A DNA stretch of 64,000 bases from Pseudoduganella lurida (GTDB taxonomy: Bacteria; Pseudomonadota; Gammaproteobacteria; Burkholderiales; Burkholderiaceae_D): contig NZ_VLLB01000003.1 in NCBI RefSeq assembly GCF_007830455.1, positions 496,001 to 560,000 on the forward strand. Reading direction: 5' to 3'. The notes beneath the pieces are model-generated. The model made no database searches. It was not told the origin of the DNA and worked only from the letters and a program-made list of their open reading frames with translations. Both the position numbers and the translations under genes were made by a program. This document shows positions 1 through 13,412 of the stretch, one piece after another. Each line of letters starts with the position of its first letter. Within the stretch, counting starts at the first letter, position 1.

Positions 1-2
1 TG

Positions 3-1106
3 GCCGAGCAGAAGACCTACCTGCAGTCCGTGCCGTACATGGACCGTCTCGACTACGTGTCGATGATGTGCAACGAGCACGGCTACGTGCTGGCCATCGA
101 GAAGCTGCTGGGCATCGAAGTGCCGCTGCGCGCGCAGTACATCCGCGTGATGTTCGACGAGATCACCCGCATCCTGAACCACCTGATGTGGCTGGGCGCG
201 CACGCGCTGGACGTGGGTGCCATGGGCCCGTTCCTGTACTGCTTCCGCGACCGCGAAGACCTGTTCGACTGCTACGAAGCCGTGTCCGGCGCGCGCATGC
301 ACGCGGCCTACTACCGCCCGGGCGGCGTGTACCGCGACCTGCCGGATGCGATGCCGAAGCACCGTCCGTCGTCGATCCGCAGCCAGAAGGAAATCGACCG
401 CCTGAACGAACACCGCCAGGGCTCGCTGCTGGACTTCCTGGAAGCGTTCACGACCCGTTTCCCCGGCTATGTCGACGAATACGAAACCCTGCTGACCGAT
501 AACCGCATCTGGAAGCAGCGGACCGTGGGCATCGGCGTGGTCACGCCGGAAGATGCGCTGGCCATGGGCTTCACCGGCGCCATGCTGCGCGGTTCCGGCA
601 TCGAGTGGGACCTTCGCAAGAAGCAGCCTTACGAAGTGTACGACCTGATGGACTTCGACATCCCGGTGGGCACGAATGGCGACTGCTACGACCGCTACCT
701 GGTGCGCGTGGAAGAGCTGCGCCAGTCGAACCGCATCATCAAGCAGTGCATCGAGTGGCTGCGCAACAATCCCGGCCCCGTGATGACGGACAACCGCAAG
801 GTGGCACCGCCGTCGCGCGTGGACATGAAGTCCAACATGGAATCGCTGATCCACCACTTCAAGCTGTTCCAGGAGGGCTTCCACGTGCCGCCGGGCGAGG
901 TGTACACCGCGATCGAACACCCGAAGGGCGAATTCGGCATCTACATCGTGTCCGACGGTGCCAACAAGCCGTACCGCCTGAAGATCCGTACGCCGGACTA
1001 CACGCACTTGCAGAGCCTGGATGAAATGGCGCGCGGCCACATGATCGCCGACGCCGTCACCATCATCGGCACGCAGGACATCGTGTTCGGCAGTATCGAC
1101 CGCTAA
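3..1106 (+). CDS. nuoD: NADH-quinone oxidoreductase subunit D, 5' truncated by window edge
   Basis: This is the 49 kDa-type subunit of respiratory complex I, which sits in the peripheral arm and helps form the quinone site. The frame is open from base 3 and encodes 367 residues. The usual length is about 417, so roughly 50 N-terminal residues lie outside the window. Recognisable segments include [25 protein letters not shown]-like glycine-rich turns and the C-terminal [20 protein letters not shown], ending in FGSIDR as in the family. An internal GTG at 30 can be read as a start but falls inside the conserved domain, so it is not the true start. It is followed 15 bases later by nuoE in a continuous nuo operon. 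Confidence 0.97.
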   Translation, partial: AEQKTYLQSVPYMDRLDYVSMMCNEHGYVLAIEKLLGIEVPLRAQYIRVMFDEITRILNHLMWLGAHALDVGAMGPFLYCFRDREDLFDCYEAVSGARMHAAYYRPGGVYRDLPDAMPKHRPSSIRSQKEIDRLNEHRQGSLLDFLEAFTTRFPGYVDEYETLLTDNRIWKQRTVGIGVVTPEDALAMGFTGAMLRGSGIEWDLRKKQPYEVYDLMDFDIPVGTNGDCYDRYLVRVEELRQSNRIIKQCIEWLRNNPGPVMTDNRKVAPPSRVDMKSNMESLIHHFKLFQEGFHVPPGEVYTAIEHPKGEFGIYIVSDGANKPYRLKIRTPDYTHLQSLDEMARGHMIADAVTIIGTQDIVFGSIDR

Positions 1107-1121
1107 CGAGGGCAGGAAAAG

Positions 1122-1601
1122 ATGATGTTATCCGAGCAGTGTTATAAAAAAATCGACCGCGAGCTGGCCAAGTACCCGGCCGACCAGCGCCAGTCGGCCG
1201 TGATGGCCGCGCTGGCCCACGCCCAGGTCGAGCTGGGCTGGCTGTCGCCAGAAACGATGAAGGAACTGGCCGACTACATCGGCATGCCGGCCATCGCCGT
1301 GCAGGAAGTGGCCACCTTCTACAACATGTACAACCTGAAGCCGACCGGCCGCCACAAGATCACCGTGTGCACCAACCTGCCATGCGCGCTGTCGGGCGGC
1401 GTGAAGGCCGGCGAGCACCTGAAGCAGAAGCTGGGCATCGACTGGCGCGGCACCACCGCCGACGGCGAGTTCTCGCTGCAAGAGGGCGAATGCATGGGCG
1501 CCTGCGGCGACGCACCGGTGCTGCTGGTGAACAACCACCGCATGTGCAGCTTCATGAACAACGACAAGATCGACGCGCTCGTGGAGGAGCTGAAGAAATG
1601 A
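1122..1601 (+). CDS. nuoE: NADH-quinone oxidoreductase subunit E (24 kDa type)
   Basis: This 159-residue subunit of the NADH dehydrogenase module carries the N1a [2Fe-2S] cluster. The four cluster cysteines are visible as C83 and C88 (VCTNLPC) and C124 and C128 (GECMGAC), with the thioredoxin-like fold expected of the family. Two adjacent ATG codons (1122 and 1125) follow a purine-rich stretch; the first is used here. Its stop overlaps the nuoF start as ATGA at 1598-1601, so the two subunits that contact each other are probably translationally coupled. Confidence 0.97.
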   Translation: MMLSEQCYKKIDRELAKYPADQRQSAVMAALAHAQVELGWLSPETMKELADYIGMPAIAVQEVATFYNMYNLKPTGRHKITVCTNLPCALSGGVKAGEHLKQKLGIDWRGTTADGEFSLQEGECMGACGDAPVLLVNNHRMCSFMNNDKIDALVEELKK

Positions 1602-2896
1602 CTTCGCTGCACGACCGACATATCAACCCGCTGATCCTGAAGGATCTGAACGGTGACAACTGGGGCCTGGCCGAGTACGTGAAGCGCGGCGGCTATTCCG
1701 CGCTGCGCAAGATCCTCGAAGGGAGCATCGCGCCCGAGCAGATCATCGCCGACCTGAAGGCTTCCGGCCTGCGCGGCCGCGGCGGTGCGGGCTTCCCGAC
1801 CGGCCTGAAGTGGAGCTTCATGCCGCGCCAGTTCCCGGGCCAGAAATACCTCGTCTGCAATACCGACGAAGGCGAGCCGGGCACGTTCAAGGACCGCGAC
1901 ATCATCCGCTACAACCCCCATGCACTGATCGAAGGCATGGCGATTGGCGCTTACGCGATGGGCATCACCGTGGGCTACAACTACATCCACGGCGAAATCT
2001 TCCAGGACTACCTGCGCTTCGAAGAGGCGCTGGAAGAGGCGCGCGCCGCTGGCTACCTGGGCGACAACATCCTGGGCAGCGCGTTCAGCTTCCAGCTGCA
2101 TGCGCACCACGGCTACGGCGCCTACATCTGCGGCGAGGAAACGGCGCTGCTGGAATCGCTGGAGGGCAAAAAGGGCCAGCCGCGCTTCAAGCCGCCATTC
2201 CCGGCCTCGTTCGGCCTGTACGGCAAGCCGACCACGATCAACAACACGGAAACGTTCGCGGCCGTGCCGTTCATCCTGAACATCGGCGCCGAGAACTACG
2301 CGGCGCTGGGCAAGCCGAACAACGGCGGCACGAAGATCTTCTCGATCTCCGGCGACGTGGAGCGTCCGGGCAACTACGAAGTCCCGCTCGGCACGCCGTT
2401 CGCCAAGCTGATGGAACTGGCCGGCGGCATGCGCGGCGGCCGCAAGATCAAGGCCGTGATCCCGGGCGGTTCGTCCGCCCCGGTGATCCGCGGCGAGATC
2501 ATGATGCAGACGGACCTGGACTACGATTCGATCGCCAAGGCGGGCTCGATGCTCGGTTCCGGCGCCGTGATCGTGATGGACGAGACGCGCTGCATGGTCA
2601 AGGCGCTGGAACGCCTGTCGTACTTCTACTACGAGGAATCGTGCGGCCAGTGCACGCCATGCCGTGAAGGCACGGGCTGGATGTACCGGATGATCCACCG
2701 CATCGAGAACGGCGAGGGCCGCGCGTCGGACCTCGACATGCTGAACTCGATCGCCGACAACATCCAGGGCCGCACGATCTGCGCGCTGGGCGACGCCGCC
2801 GCCATGCCGGTGCGCGCGTTCATCAAGCAATTCCGCGAAGAATTCGAATATCACGTCGAGCACAAGCACTGCCTGGTGCCTGTCTCGGCCTACTAA
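1598..2896 (+). CDS. nuoF: NADH-quinone oxidoreductase subunit F (51 kDa type)
   Basis: This is the NADH-oxidising subunit, binding NADH, FMN and the N3 [4Fe-4S] cluster. The 432-residue product has the glycine-rich NADH/FMN loop [10 protein letters not shown] (about residues 60-69), the cluster motif ESCGQCTPC (C349, C352, C355) and the fourth ligand C395 in TICALGD. The open frame extends further upstream, but the ATG at 1598 overlaps the nuoE stop and gives the family N-terminus ([13 protein letters not shown]). The upstream extension is a shadow of nuoE. Confidence 0.97.
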   Translation: MTSLHDRHINPLILKDLNGDNWGLAEYVKRGGYSALRKILEGSIAPEQIIADLKASGLRGRGGAGFPTGLKWSFMPRQFPGQKYLVCNTDEGEPGTFKDRDIIRYNPHALIEGMAIGAYAMGITVGYNYIHGEIFQDYLRFEEALEEARAAGYLGDNILGSAFSFQLHAHHGYGAYICGEETALLESLEGKKGQPRFKPPFPASFGLYGKPTTINNTETFAAVPFILNIGAENYAALGKPNNGGTKIFSISGDVERPGNYEVPLGTPFAKLMELAGGMRGGRKIKAVIPGGSSAPVIRGEIMMQTDLDYDSIAKAGSMLGSGAVIVMDETRCMVKALERLSYFYYEESCGQCTPCREGTGWMYRMIHRIENGEGRASDLDMLNSIADNIQGRTICALGDAAAMPVRAFIKQFREEFEYHVEHKHCLVPVSAY

Positions 2897-2905
2897 GCGT
2901 CCATC

Positions 2906-5260
2906 ATGGTTGAAATTGAAATTGACGGCAAGAAGGTAGAAGTCGCACCGGGTTCGATGGTGCTGGAAGCTGCCAACAAACTGGGAACGTATATCCCGCA
3001 TTTCTGCTATCACAAGAAATTGTCGATCGCCGCGAACTGCCGCATGTGCCTCGTCGAAGTGGAGAAAGCGCCGAAGCCGTTGCCGGCCTGCGCCACCCCC
3101 GTCTCGGCCGGCATGATCGTGCGCTCGCACAGCGAGAAGGCCGTGCGGGCGCAGAAATCGGTGATGGAATTCCTGCTGATTAACCACCCGCTGGACTGCC
3201 CGATCTGCGACCAGGGCGGCGAGTGCCAGCTGCAGGATCTGGCGGTCGGCTATGGCAAGAACAACTCGCGCTACGAAGAAGAAAAGCGCGTGGTCGTGCC
3301 GAAGCAGGCCGGCCCGCTCGTCTCCATGAAGGAGATGAGCCGCTGCATCCACTGCACCCGCTGCGTGCGTTTCGGCCAGGAAGTGGCCGGCGTGATGGAG
3401 CTCGGCATGCTGGGCCGCGGCGAGCACGCCGAGATCACCACCTTCGTGGGCGAAGCCGTCAGCTCCGAGCTGTCCGGCAACATGATCGACCTGTGCCCGG
3501 TGGGCGCGCTGACGTCGAAGCCGTTCCGCTACAGCGCCCGTACCTGGGAACTGTCGCGCCGCAAATCGGTGTCGCCGCACGATGGCCTGGGTGCCAACCT
3601 GATCGTCCAGGTCAAGCAGGGCAAGGTCAAGCGCGTGCTGCCGCTGGAAAACGAAGCGATCAACGAGTGCTGGATTTCCGACAAGGACCGCTTCTCGTAC
3701 GAAGCGCTGGATTCCGCCGAACGCCTGACGCAGCCGATGCTCAAGCAGGGCGGCGAATGGAAGCAGGTCGACTGGCAGACGGCGCTGGAATACGTGGCGC
3801 ACGGCCTGAAGAACATCAAGCACGAACACGGCGCCGATGCGATCGCCTCGTACGCGACCGCCCACTCCACGCTGGAAGAGCTGGTGCTGCTGAAGAAACT
3901 GAGCTCGGGCATCGGTTCCGAGAACATCGACTTCCGCCTGCGCCAGACCGACTTCGCGCTGGACGGCCAAGTGACGCCATGGCTCGGCATGCCGATCGCC
4001 GACGTGTCGAACCTGCAGGGCGCGCTGGTCATCGGCTCGTTCCTGCGCAAGGATCACCCGCTGCTGGCCACGCGCCTGCGCGCCGCCGTGAAGAACGGCG
4101 CCAAGCTGTCGCTGATCCACGCCACGGCCGACGACAGCCTGATCACGGTTGCCAACAACATCGTGGCGGCACCATCGGACTGGCTGGCGGCCCTGTCGGG
4201 CATCGTCTCGGCGGTCGCTGCGGCCAAGGGCGAAGCGGCACCGGCCGGTTTCCCGGGCGAGTTCGATGACGCTGCAAAAGGCGTCGCTGCCAGCCTGCTG
4301 GCCGGCGAACAGAAGGCAGTCTTCCTCGGCAACGCCGCCGTGCACCATCCGCAGGCCTCGGCCATCGCTGCCGCGGCGCAGTGGATCGCCAACGCCACGG
4401 GCGCCAAGCTGGGCTACCTGACGGAAGCGGCCAACACGGTCGGCGGCTACATCGCCGGCGCGTTCTCGTCGCAGCCGGCGGCCGCCTTCTCGGTGCCGAA
4501 GAAAGCGTACCTGCTGCTGAACGCGGAACCGGAACTGGATGCGGCCAATCCGCAGCAGGCCGTCGCCGCACTGAAAGGTGCCGAGATGGTTGTCGTGATG
4601 TCGGCCTTCAAGCATGGCGCCGACTACGCCGACGTGCTGCTGCCGATCGCGCCGTTCGCCGAAACCTCCGGCACCTTCGTCAACTGCGAAGGCCGTGCGC
4701 AAAGCTTCAATGGCACCGTCAAGCCGCTGGGCGATGCCCGCCCGGCCTGGAAGGTGCTGCGTGTGCTGGGCAATATCCTCGGCCTGCCGGGCTTCGACTA
4801 CGAAACCTCGGAAGCGATCCGCGACGAAGCACTGGGTGCTGGCGTTGCTGACGTCACGGCCAAGCTGTCGAACGTGTCGCGCGTCGCACTGACGTCCGCA
4901 TCGTTCGGTTCGGGCGAAAGCCTGGAGCGCATCGCCGACGTGCCGATCTATTTCTCGGATGCGCTGGTGCGCCGTTCCGCGCCGCTGCAGGCAACCGTCG
5001 ACGCGCAGGCGCCGCAGGCTGTCATTTCGGCCGCGCTGGCCGGCCAGCTGGGCGTGCAGTCGGGCGACCTGGTGCAGGTGCTGCAGGGTAGCGGCGCGGC
5101 GATCCTGGCGGCGCGGGTGGACAACCGCCTGCCGGCCAATGTCGTGCGCGTTTCGGCGGCACACCCGTCGACGGCCACGCTGGGCGACATGTTCGGTGCG
5201 ATCTCGGTGGCCAAGGTTGCAGCGGCAGCCGCTGTCGCCAATGCAGGAGGGGCTCAATAA
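2906..5260 (+). CDS. nuoG: NADH-quinone oxidoreductase subunit G (75 kDa type)
   Basis: This is the 784-residue iron-sulfur subunit linking NuoE/F to the quinone-proximal clusters. The N-terminal ferredoxin domain has C34, C45, C48 and C62 for a [2Fe-2S] cluster. Next come the His-plus-three-Cys site (H94, C98, C101, C107) and a four-Cys site (C147, C150, C153, C197). A molybdopterin oxidoreductase-like domain fills the rest and is presumably structural. No extra CxxC for an N7 cluster is evident after residue 200. It starts 9 bases after nuoF, and its TAA overlaps the nuoH ATG by one base. Confidence 0.97.
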   Translation: MVEIEIDGKKVEVAPGSMVLEAANKLGTYIPHFCYHKKLSIAANCRMCLVEVEKAPKPLPACATPVSAGMIVRSHSEKAVRAQKSVMEFLLINHPLDCPICDQGGECQLQDLAVGYGKNNSRYEEEKRVVVPKQAGPLVSMKEMSRCIHCTRCVRFGQEVAGVMELGMLGRGEHAEITTFVGEAVSSELSGNMIDLCPVGALTSKPFRYSARTWELSRRKSVSPHDGLGANLIVQVKQGKVKRVLPLENEAINECWISDKDRFSYEALDSAERLTQPMLKQGGEWKQVDWQTALEYVAHGLKNIKHEHGADAIASYATAHSTLEELVLLKKLSSGIGSENIDFRLRQTDFALDGQVTPWLGMPIADVSNLQGALVIGSFLRKDHPLLATRLRAAVKNGAKLSLIHATADDSLITVANNIVAAPSDWLAALSGIVSAVAAAKGEAAPAGFPGEFDDAAKGVAASLLAGEQKAVFLGNAAVHHPQASAIAAAAQWIANATGAKLGYLTEAANTVGGYIAGAFSSQPAAAFSVPKKAYLLLNAEPELDAANPQQAVAALKGAEMVVVMSAFKHGADYADVLLPIAPFAETSGTFVNCEGRAQSFNGTVKPLGDARPAWKVLRVLGNILGLPGFDYETSEAIRDEALGAGVADVTAKLSNVSRVALTSASFGSGESLERIADVPIYFSDALVRRSAPLQATVDAQAPQAVISAALAGQLGVQSGDLVQVLQGSGAAILAARVDNRLPANVVRVSAAHPSTATLGDMFGAISVAKVAAAAAVANAGGAQ

Positions 5261-6339
5261 TGGCGCTGGAATTCGTCAACAACATCAACGCCGCCGGCGC
5301 CGACGCGCTGGGCGCGGCCTGGCCGCTGGTGTGGAACCTGATCAAGGTCGTGCTGGTGCTGATGCCCCTGCTCGGTCTGGTCGCCTACGCCACGCTGTGG
5401 GAACGCAAGCTGATCGGCTTCATCCAGATCCGCATCGGCCCGAACCGCGTGGGTCCGATGGGCCTGCTGCAACCGATGGCCGACGGCATCAAGATGCTGC
5501 TCAAGGAAATCGTCATCCCGACCAAGGCCGCGAAAAGCCTGTTCGTGATCGGCCCCGTCATGACCATCATGCCGGCACTGGCCGCCTGGTCGGTCGTGCC
5601 GTTCGGTCCGGAAGCCGTGCTGGCCAACGTCAACGCCGGCCTGCTGGTGCTGCTGGCCATCACGTCGATGGAAGTCTACGGCATCATCATTTCCGGCTGG
5701 TCGTCGAACTCGAAGTACTCGTTCATGGGCGCCATGCGCGCTTCGGCGCAGATGATCTCCTACGAGATCCCGATGGGCTTCGCGCTGGTCGTGATCCTGA
5801 TGGTGTCCGGTTCGCTGAACTTCATCGACATCGTCAGCAGCCAGCAGGTGGGCCGCTTCGCCGACATGGGCGTGAACTTCATGTCGTGGAACTGGCTGCC
5901 GCTGCTGCCGCTGTTCGTGGTCTACCTGACCTCCGGCCTGGCCGAAGCGAACCGCGCACCGTTCGACGTGGTCGAGGGTGAGTCCGAGATCGTCGCCGGC
6001 CACATGGTGGAATACTCCGGCATGTCGTACGCGATGTTCATGCTGGCCGAATACGCCAACATCATCCTGGTCGGCGCGCTGGCCTCGATCATGTTCCTGG
6101 GCGGCTGGTCCGCACCGTTCGCCTTCTTGGAATTCGGCGGCGGCTTCGGCGGCTTCTTCTGGCTGTTCGTGAAGACGTTCCTGATCGTCTCGCTGTTCAT
6201 CTGGGTGCGCGGTACCTTCCCGCGTTACCGCTACGACCAGATCATGCGTCTGGGCTGGAAGGTCTTCATTCCCCTGACGCTGTTCTGGCTCGTGCTCGTC
6301 GCGACGTGGATGCAGACGCCGTGGAACATCTGGAAGTAA
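5260..6339 (+). CDS. nuoH: NADH-quinone oxidoreductase subunit H
   Basis: This 359-residue integral membrane subunit connects the membrane arm to the peripheral arm and lines the quinone tunnel. The sequence shows about eight hydrophobic helices. It has the conserved loop [19 protein letters not shown] near residue 48, [10 protein letters not shown], and the acidic loop [13 protein letters not shown] typical of NuoH/ND1. The start is fixed by the TAATG overlap with nuoG. Length and order match other proteobacterial complexes. Confidence 0.97.
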   Translation: MALEFVNNINAAGADALGAAWPLVWNLIKVVLVLMPLLGLVAYATLWERKLIGFIQIRIGPNRVGPMGLLQPMADGIKMLLKEIVIPTKAAKSLFVIGPVMTIMPALAAWSVVPFGPEAVLANVNAGLLVLLAITSMEVYGIIISGWSSNSKYSFMGAMRASAQMISYEIPMGFALVVILMVSGSLNFIDIVSSQQVGRFADMGVNFMSWNWLPLLPLFVVYLTSGLAEANRAPFDVVEGESEIVAGHMVEYSGMSYAMFMLAEYANIILVGALASIMFLGGWSAPFAFLEFGGGFGGFFWLFVKTFLIVSLFIWVRGTFPRYRYDQIMRLGWKVFIPLTLFWLVLVATWMQTPWNIWK

Positions 6340-6354
6340 GGAAGCGCACACAAA

Positions 6355-6843
6355 ATGACACGAGTAAAAGAAATCATCGGCAGCCTGATGCTGTCCGAGC
6401 TGATCAAGGGTCTGGCGCTGACGGGGAAGTACATGTTCTCGCGCAAGATCACGGTGCAGTACCCGGAAGAGAAGACCCCGATGTCGCCACGCTTCCGCGG
6501 GCTGCACGCACTGCGCCGCTATCCGAACGGCGAAGAGCGCTGCATCGCCTGCAAGCTGTGCGAGGCCGTGTGCCCCGCGATGGCGATCACCATCGAATCC
6601 GACGAGCGTGACGACGGCAGCCGCCGCACCACGCGCTACGACATCGACCTGACCAAGTGCATCTTCTGCGGCTTCTGCGAAGAGTCGTGCCCGGTGGATT
6701 CGATCGTCGAAACGCACGTGCTGGAATACCACGGTGAGAAGCGGGGCGACCTGTACTACACCAAGGAAATGCTGCTGGCAGTGGGCGACCGGTACGAGGC
6801 GGACATCGCCGCGAACCGCGCCGCCGATGCCGCGTACCGCTGA
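6355..6843 (+). CDS. nuoI: NADH-quinone oxidoreductase subunit I
   Basis: This 162-residue ferredoxin-like subunit carries the N6a and N6b [4Fe-4S] clusters. Two complete CxxCxxCxxxC motifs are visible: C63, C66, C69, C73 and C102, C105, C108, C112. A GGAAG purine stretch precedes the ATG. The gene lies 15 bases after nuoH and 18 bases before nuoJ, within the same operon. Confidence 0.97.
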   Translation: MTRVKEIIGSLMLSELIKGLALTGKYMFSRKITVQYPEEKTPMSPRFRGLHALRRYPNGEERCIACKLCEAVCPAMAITIESDERDDGSRRTTRYDIDLTKCIFCGFCEESCPVDSIVETHVLEYHGEKRGDLYYTKEMLLAVGDRYEADIAANRAADAAYR

Positions 6844-6861
6844 AAACGATCGGAACCATTC

Positions 6862-7506
6862 ATGACTTTTACAACCGTATTGTTCTACGTGTTCGCGGCG
6901 ATCATGATCGCCTCCGCGGCACGCGTGATCACGGCGCGCAATCCCGTGACGGCGGCACTGTTCCTGGTGCTGGCCTTCTTCCAGGCGGGCGGCATCTGGC
7001 TGCTGCTGAAAGCCGAGTTCCTGGCCATCGTGCTGGTGCTCGTCTACGTGGGCGCCGTGATGGTGCTGTTCCTGTTCGTGGTGATGATGCTCGATATCGA
7101 CACGGACAAGATGCGCGAAGGCTTCTGGAACTACCTGCCGGTGGCCTCGATCGTCGGCGGCATCATCGTGCTGGAAATGGCATCGGTACTGTGGCGCAGC
7201 TTCGGCGTGGGCGATGCGCCCGTGCCGGAAGCGGCCAACACGATCGGCTCCACCAAGGCGCTGGGCCTGCTGATCTACACGAAATACATCTACGCGTTCG
7301 AGATCGCCGCCGTGATCCTGCTGCTGGCCATCGTTGCCGCCGTGGCGCTGACGCTGCGCAAGCGCAAGGACCAGAAGTACTTCGATCCGGGCGAGGCCGT
7401 ACGCGTCAAGCGCAACGACCGCCTGCGTATTGTAAAAATGGATGCGGTCAAGATGGATGCGGTCAAGCCGCAGTCTGCAATCGTTGAAACGAAGGAGGCA
7501 CCATGA
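6862..7506 (+). CDS. nuoJ: NADH-quinone oxidoreductase subunit J
   Basis: This 214-residue membrane subunit of complex I (ND6 type) has five predicted helices in its first 165 residues, including the conserved [15 protein letters not shown] stretch. The hydrophilic C-terminal tail holds a short in-frame duplication ([11 protein letters not shown]) encoded by a 15-bp tandem repeat at 7438-7467. The stop overlaps the nuoK start as ATGA at 7503-7506. Confidence 0.96.
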   Translation: MTFTTVLFYVFAAIMIASAARVITARNPVTAALFLVLAFFQAGGIWLLLKAEFLAIVLVLVYVGAVMVLFLFVVMMLDIDTDKMREGFWNYLPVASIVGGIIVLEMASVLWRSFGVGDAPVPEAANTIGSTKALGLLIYTKYIYAFEIAAVILLLAIVAAVALTLRKRKDQKYFDPGEAVRVKRNDRLRIVKMDAVKMDAVKPQSAIVETKEAP

Positions 7507-7811
7507 CCTTGTCGCTGGCTCATTACCTGGTCCTGGGCGCGATCCTGTTCGCGATCTCGATCGTGGGCATTTTCCTGAACCGCAAGAACGTCATCGTGCT
7601 GCTGATGGCCATCGAACTGATGCTGCTGGCAGTGAACATGAACTTCGTGGCCTTCTCCCACTTCCTGGGCGATCCGGCTGGCCAGATCTTCGTGTTCTTC
7701 ATCCTGACGGTGGCGGCGGCGGAATCGGCCATCGGCCTGGCAATTCTGGTGCTGATGTTCCGTAACCTGGACACCATCAACGTCGAAGACCTGGACAGCC
7801 TCAAAGGCTAG
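7503..7811 (+). CDS. nuoK: NADH-quinone oxidoreductase subunit K
   Basis: This is a 102-residue, three-helix membrane subunit (ND4L type) contributing to the proton channels. Two membrane glutamates known to matter in this family fall at E38 ([14 protein letters not shown]) and E74 ([11 protein letters not shown]). A GGAGG ribosome site lies just upstream, and the start overlaps nuoJ by four bases. Confidence 0.97.
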   Translation: MTLSLAHYLVLGAILFAISIVGIFLNRKNVIVLLMAIELMLLAVNMNFVAFSHFLGDPAGQIFVFFILTVAAAESAIGLAILVLMFRNLDTINVEDLDSLKG

Positions 7812-7846
7812 TTTTAACCCTCGAATAATAAACAGATAGGTTCATC

Positions 7847-9955
<2,109 letters not shown>

Positions 9956-9978
9956 GCCACACGCAAAAGAGATAAAAG

Positions 9979-11478
9979 ATGCAGTCAACGTTAAATACTC
10001 TTCCTCCTTACCTGAGCCTGTCGATCTGGCTGCCGATCCTGTTCGGCGTCATCATCCTGGCGATCGGCCGCGATTCGCGCGCCGGGCTGGTACGTGTGCT
10101 GGCACTGGTCGGTTCCGTCGTGTCGCTGCTGCCCACGATCCCGCTGTTCACGCAGTTCGACAACGCGGCACACGGCGTGCAGTTCGTTGAAAAGGCGGCC
10201 TGGATCGAGCGCTTCAACATCTTCTACACGCTGGGCATCGATGGCCTGTCGCTGTGGTTCGTGCCGCTGACGGCGTTCATCACGATCATCGTGGTGATCT
10301 CCGCCTGGCAGGTGATCCAGGAACGCGTGGCCCAGTACATGGGCGCCTTCCTGATCCTGTCGGGCCTCATGATCGGCGTGTTCTGCGCGCTGGACGGCCT
10401 GCTGTTCTACTTCTTCTTCGAAGCCACGCTGATCCCGATGTACATCATCATCGGTATCTGGGGTGGCGCGAACCGGGTGTACGCGGCGTTCAAGTTCTTC
10501 CTGTACACCTTCCTCGGCTCGCTGCTCACGCTCGTCGCGCTGATCTACCTGTACAACAAGTCCGGTACCTGGGACATCCTGGCCTGGCACCAGCTGCCAC
10601 TGACGATGAACGAGCAGGTCGCCGTGTTCGTGGCCTTCTTCATGGCGTTTGCCGTGAAGGTGCCGATGTTCCCGGTGCACACCTGGCTGCCGGACGTCCA
10701 CGTGGAAGCGCCGACCGGCGGTTCCGCCGTGCTGGCCGCGATCATGCTGAAGCTGGGCGCCTACGGTTTCCTGCGCTTCTCCCTGCCGATCACGCCGGAC
10801 GCGTCGCACTACCTGGCGCCCGTCGTCATCGTGCTGTCGCTGATCGCCGTGATCTATGTCGGCCTGGTGGCGATGGTGCAGAAGGACATGAAGAAACTGG
10901 TGGCGTACTCCTCGATCGCCCACATGGGCTTCGTCACGCTGGGCTTCTTCATGTTCAACGACATGGGCACCCAGGGCGCGATCATGCAGATGATCTCGCA
11001 CGGCTTCATCTCCGGCGCGATGTTCCTATGCATCGGCGTGCTGTACGACCGCGCCCACTCGCGCCAGATCGCCGACTACGGCGGTGTCGTCAACAAGATG
11101 CCGCGCTTCGCCGCGTTCTTCATCCTGTTCTCGATGGCCAATTGCGGCCTGCCTGCCACCTCCGGTTTCGTGGGCGAATTCATGGTGATCCTGGGTGCCG
11201 TGCAGTTCAACTTCGTGACCGGCATCCTGGCCGCGACCGCGCTGATCCTGGGCGCCGCCTACTCGCTGTGGATGGCCAAGCGCGTCATCTTCGGCAAGGT
11301 GACGAACCACCACGTGGCCGAGCTGACCGACATCAACGGCCGCGAGTTCTTCATGCTGGGCGTGCTGGCGATCGCGGTACTCGTCATGGGCCTGTGGCCG
11401 GCGCCATTCACCGACACGATGCAGACGTCGGTGGCCGACCTGCTGCAGCATGTCGCGCAGACCAAGCTTGCACAATGA
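9979..11478 (+). CDS. nuoM: NADH-quinone oxidoreductase subunit M
   Basis: This 499-residue antiporter-like proton-pumping subunit of complex I has about fourteen hydrophobic helices. Family motifs include FFEATLIPMYIIIGIWGG, the lysine-bearing VKVPMFPVHTWLPDVHVEAP, and YSSIAHMGFVTLG. It begins 23 bases after nuoL and is followed after 22 bases by nuoN. Full length, with no oddities seen. Confidence 0.97.
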   Translation: MQSTLNTLPPYLSLSIWLPILFGVIILAIGRDSRAGLVRVLALVGSVVSLLPTIPLFTQFDNAAHGVQFVEKAAWIERFNIFYTLGIDGLSLWFVPLTAFITIIVVISAWQVIQERVAQYMGAFLILSGLMIGVFCALDGLLFYFFFEATLIPMYIIIGIWGGANRVYAAFKFFLYTFLGSLLTLVALIYLYNKSGTWDILAWHQLPLTMNEQVAVFVAFFMAFAVKVPMFPVHTWLPDVHVEAPTGGSAVLAAIMLKLGAYGFLRFSLPITPDASHYLAPVVIVLSLIAVIYVGLVAMVQKDMKKLVAYSSIAHMGFVTLGFFMFNDMGTQGAIMQMISHGFISGAMFLCIGVLYDRAHSRQIADYGGVVNKMPRFAAFFILFSMANCGLPATSGFVGEFMVILGAVQFNFVTGILAATALILGAAYSLWMAKRVIFGKVTNHHVAELTDINGREFFMLGVLAIAVLVMGLWPAPFTDTMQTSVADLLQHVAQTKLAQ

Positions 11479-11500
11479 TTGCAGATAGGACCCACGTTTC

Positions 11501-12994
11501 ATGATTCCGACACCTGATAACAACCTGATCCCGATCTACCCGGAGATCTTCCTGCTGGTCGCCACCTCGGCGATCCTGCTGATCGACATGTTCCTGGCCG
11601 AGTCGAAGCGGGGCATCACGTACGTGCTGTCGCTGCTGGCCCTGGCCGGCGCGGCTGCCTTCACGTATGCCGACTTCGCGTCCGGCGCGACGACCTACAC
11701 GTTCCAGAACATGGTCGTGTCGGACCCGATGGGCAACCTGCTCAAGCTGTTCACGTATCTGACCATCGGCATGACCCTGGTGTATTCGCGCCAGTATTCG
11801 CATGACCGCGGCATGCTGGGCGGCGAGCTGGGTGGCGAGTTCTACGTCCTGGCGCTGTTCTCGGGCCTGGGCCAGATGGTCATGATCTCGGCCAACAGCT
11901 TCCTGTCCGTGTACCTGGGCCTGGAACTGATGTCGCTGTCGCTGTACGCGCTGGTGGCCCTGCGCCGCAACAGCACCACGTCCACCGAAGCGTCGATGAA
12001 GTACTTCGTGCTGGGCGCGCTGGCTTCCGGCTTCCTGCTGTACGGGATGTCGATGCTGTACGGCGCCACGGGCACGCTGGTGATCACCGAGGTGGCTGCC
12101 AAGATCGCCGCCGGCACGATCAACCCGACCATCCTGGTGTTCGGCATCGTGTTCCTGGTGGCCGGCCTGGCATTCAAGCTGGGCGCCGTGCCGTTCCACA
12201 TGTGGGTGCCGGACGTCTACCAGGGGGCGCCGACCGGCGTCACGCTGCTGCTGGGCGGTGCGCCGAAGCTGGCCACGTTCGCCATCTGCATCCGCCTGCT
12301 GGTGGAAGGCCTGCTGCCGCTGGCGATCGACTGGCAGCAGATGCTGATGATCCTGGCCGTGCTGTCGCTGATCATCGGTAACGTGACCGCCATCGCGCAG
12401 ACCAACCTGAAGCGCATGCTGGCTTATTCCACCATCGCGCAGATCGGCTTCGTGCTGCTCGGCCTGATGGCCGGCGTGACGGGCACCGATGCGTCGAACG
12501 GTCCGGCCGCCTACAGCGCCGCGATGTACTACACGATCACCTACGTGCTGACGACGCTCGCGACGTTCGGCCTGATCATGGTGCTGTCGCGCGCCGGCTT
12601 CGAAGCGGACAACCTGGCCGACTTCCGCGGCCTGGGCAAGCGCTCCGGCTGGTATGCGCTGGTGATGACGGTGCTGATGTTCTCGCTGGCCGGCGTGCCG
12701 CCGATGATGGGCTTCGCCGCCAAGTTCGCCGTGCTGCAGACCGTGCTGGCCACCGGCCAGCTGTGGCTGACCGTGTTCGCCGTGATGGCCTCGCTGGTCG
12801 GTGCGTTCTACTACCTGCGCGTCGTGAAGACGATGTGGTTCGACGAACCGGTCGACACGGCACCGATCAAGGTCGCCTTCGACAAGAACGTCGTGCTGGC
12901 CCTGAACGGCGCGCTGGTCATCGTGCTGGGCGTCGCGCCGGACGCACTGCTCAATGCGTGCCTGCACGCGATGACGCGCACGCTGGCGTCTTAA
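11501..12994 (+). CDS. nuoN: NADH-quinone oxidoreductase subunit N
   Basis: This is the 497-residue third antiporter-like subunit (ND2 type). Motifs include FKLGAVPFHMWVPDVYQGAP with the central lysine, and YSTIAQIGFVLLG. It closes the canonical nuo set. The following DUF2818 gene starts two bases beyond the stop, so transcription very likely continues. Confidence 0.97.
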   Translation: MIPTPDNNLIPIYPEIFLLVATSAILLIDMFLAESKRGITYVLSLLALAGAAAFTYADFASGATTYTFQNMVVSDPMGNLLKLFTYLTIGMTLVYSRQYSHDRGMLGGELGGEFYVLALFSGLGQMVMISANSFLSVYLGLELMSLSLYALVALRRNSTTSTEASMKYFVLGALASGFLLYGMSMLYGATGTLVITEVAAKIAAGTINPTILVFGIVFLVAGLAFKLGAVPFHMWVPDVYQGAPTGVTLLLGGAPKLATFAICIRLLVEGLLPLAIDWQQMLMILAVLSLIIGNVTAIAQTNLKRMLAYSTIAQIGFVLLGLMAGVTGTDASNGPAAYSAAMYYTITYVLTTLATFGLIMVLSRAGFEADNLADFRGLGKRSGWYALVMTVLMFSLAGVPPMMGFAAKFAVLQTVLATGQLWLTVFAVMASLVGAFYYLRVVKTMWFDEPVDTAPIKVAFDKNVVLALNGALVIVLGVAPDALLNACLHAMTRTLAS

Positions 12995-12996
12995 GC

Positions 12997-13341
12997 ATGA
13001 TGGAGGCGGGCGGCGCGGCATGGCTGGTGATCCTGCTGGCACTCGTGCTGGCCAACCTGCCGTTCTTCAATGACCGCATCCTCGCCCTGTTTCCGCTGCC
13101 CGTCGTCCTGACGGCCAGCGGGGCAGGGGCTTCTCCCGAAACGCCTCCCCGCAAGCCTTTCCTTTTGCGCCTGCTCGAACTGGTGCTGCTGTACTTTGCC
13201 GTCGGCGCAGTCGGCATGCTGCTGGAAGGCCGCATCGGCACCGTGTTCCCGCAGACGTGGGAGTTCTACGCCATCACCGGCTGCATGTTCCTGGTCTTCG
13301 CCTTTCCCGGCTTCGTGGTGCGCTATCTTCGGAAGCACTGA
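12997..13341 (+). CDS. DUF2818 family small membrane protein
   Basis: This 114-residue protein has three likely transmembrane segments (about residues 9-30, 55-80 and 88-108). It belongs to the DUF2818 family, whose genes are commonly found straight after nuoN in betaproteobacteria, so a role in complex I assembly or membrane-arm stability is plausible but unproven. The start could be either of two overlapping ATG codons, 12997 or 13000; the first lies two bases after the nuoN stop. A longer upstream frame is a shadow of nuoN. Confidence 0.85.
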   Translation: MMEAGGAAWLVILLALVLANLPFFNDRILALFPLPVVLTASGAGASPETPPRKPFLLRLLELVLLYFAVGAVGMLLEGRIGTVFPQTWEFYAITGCMFLVFAFPGFVVRYLRKH

Positions 13342-13412
13342 GGCGCAAGCGCTGAGCACAGTAATCGGGTGCGCGCTGCTACACTGTCGCTTTGACGACA
13401 ACAGGAGTGGGC

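Noticed and set aside
1319..5257. A 1312-residue open frame on the minus strand opposite nuoE, nuoF and nuoG
   Set aside because: It is antisense to clear, conserved genes, has Arg/His-rich shadow composition typical of GC-rich DNA and no domain similarity.
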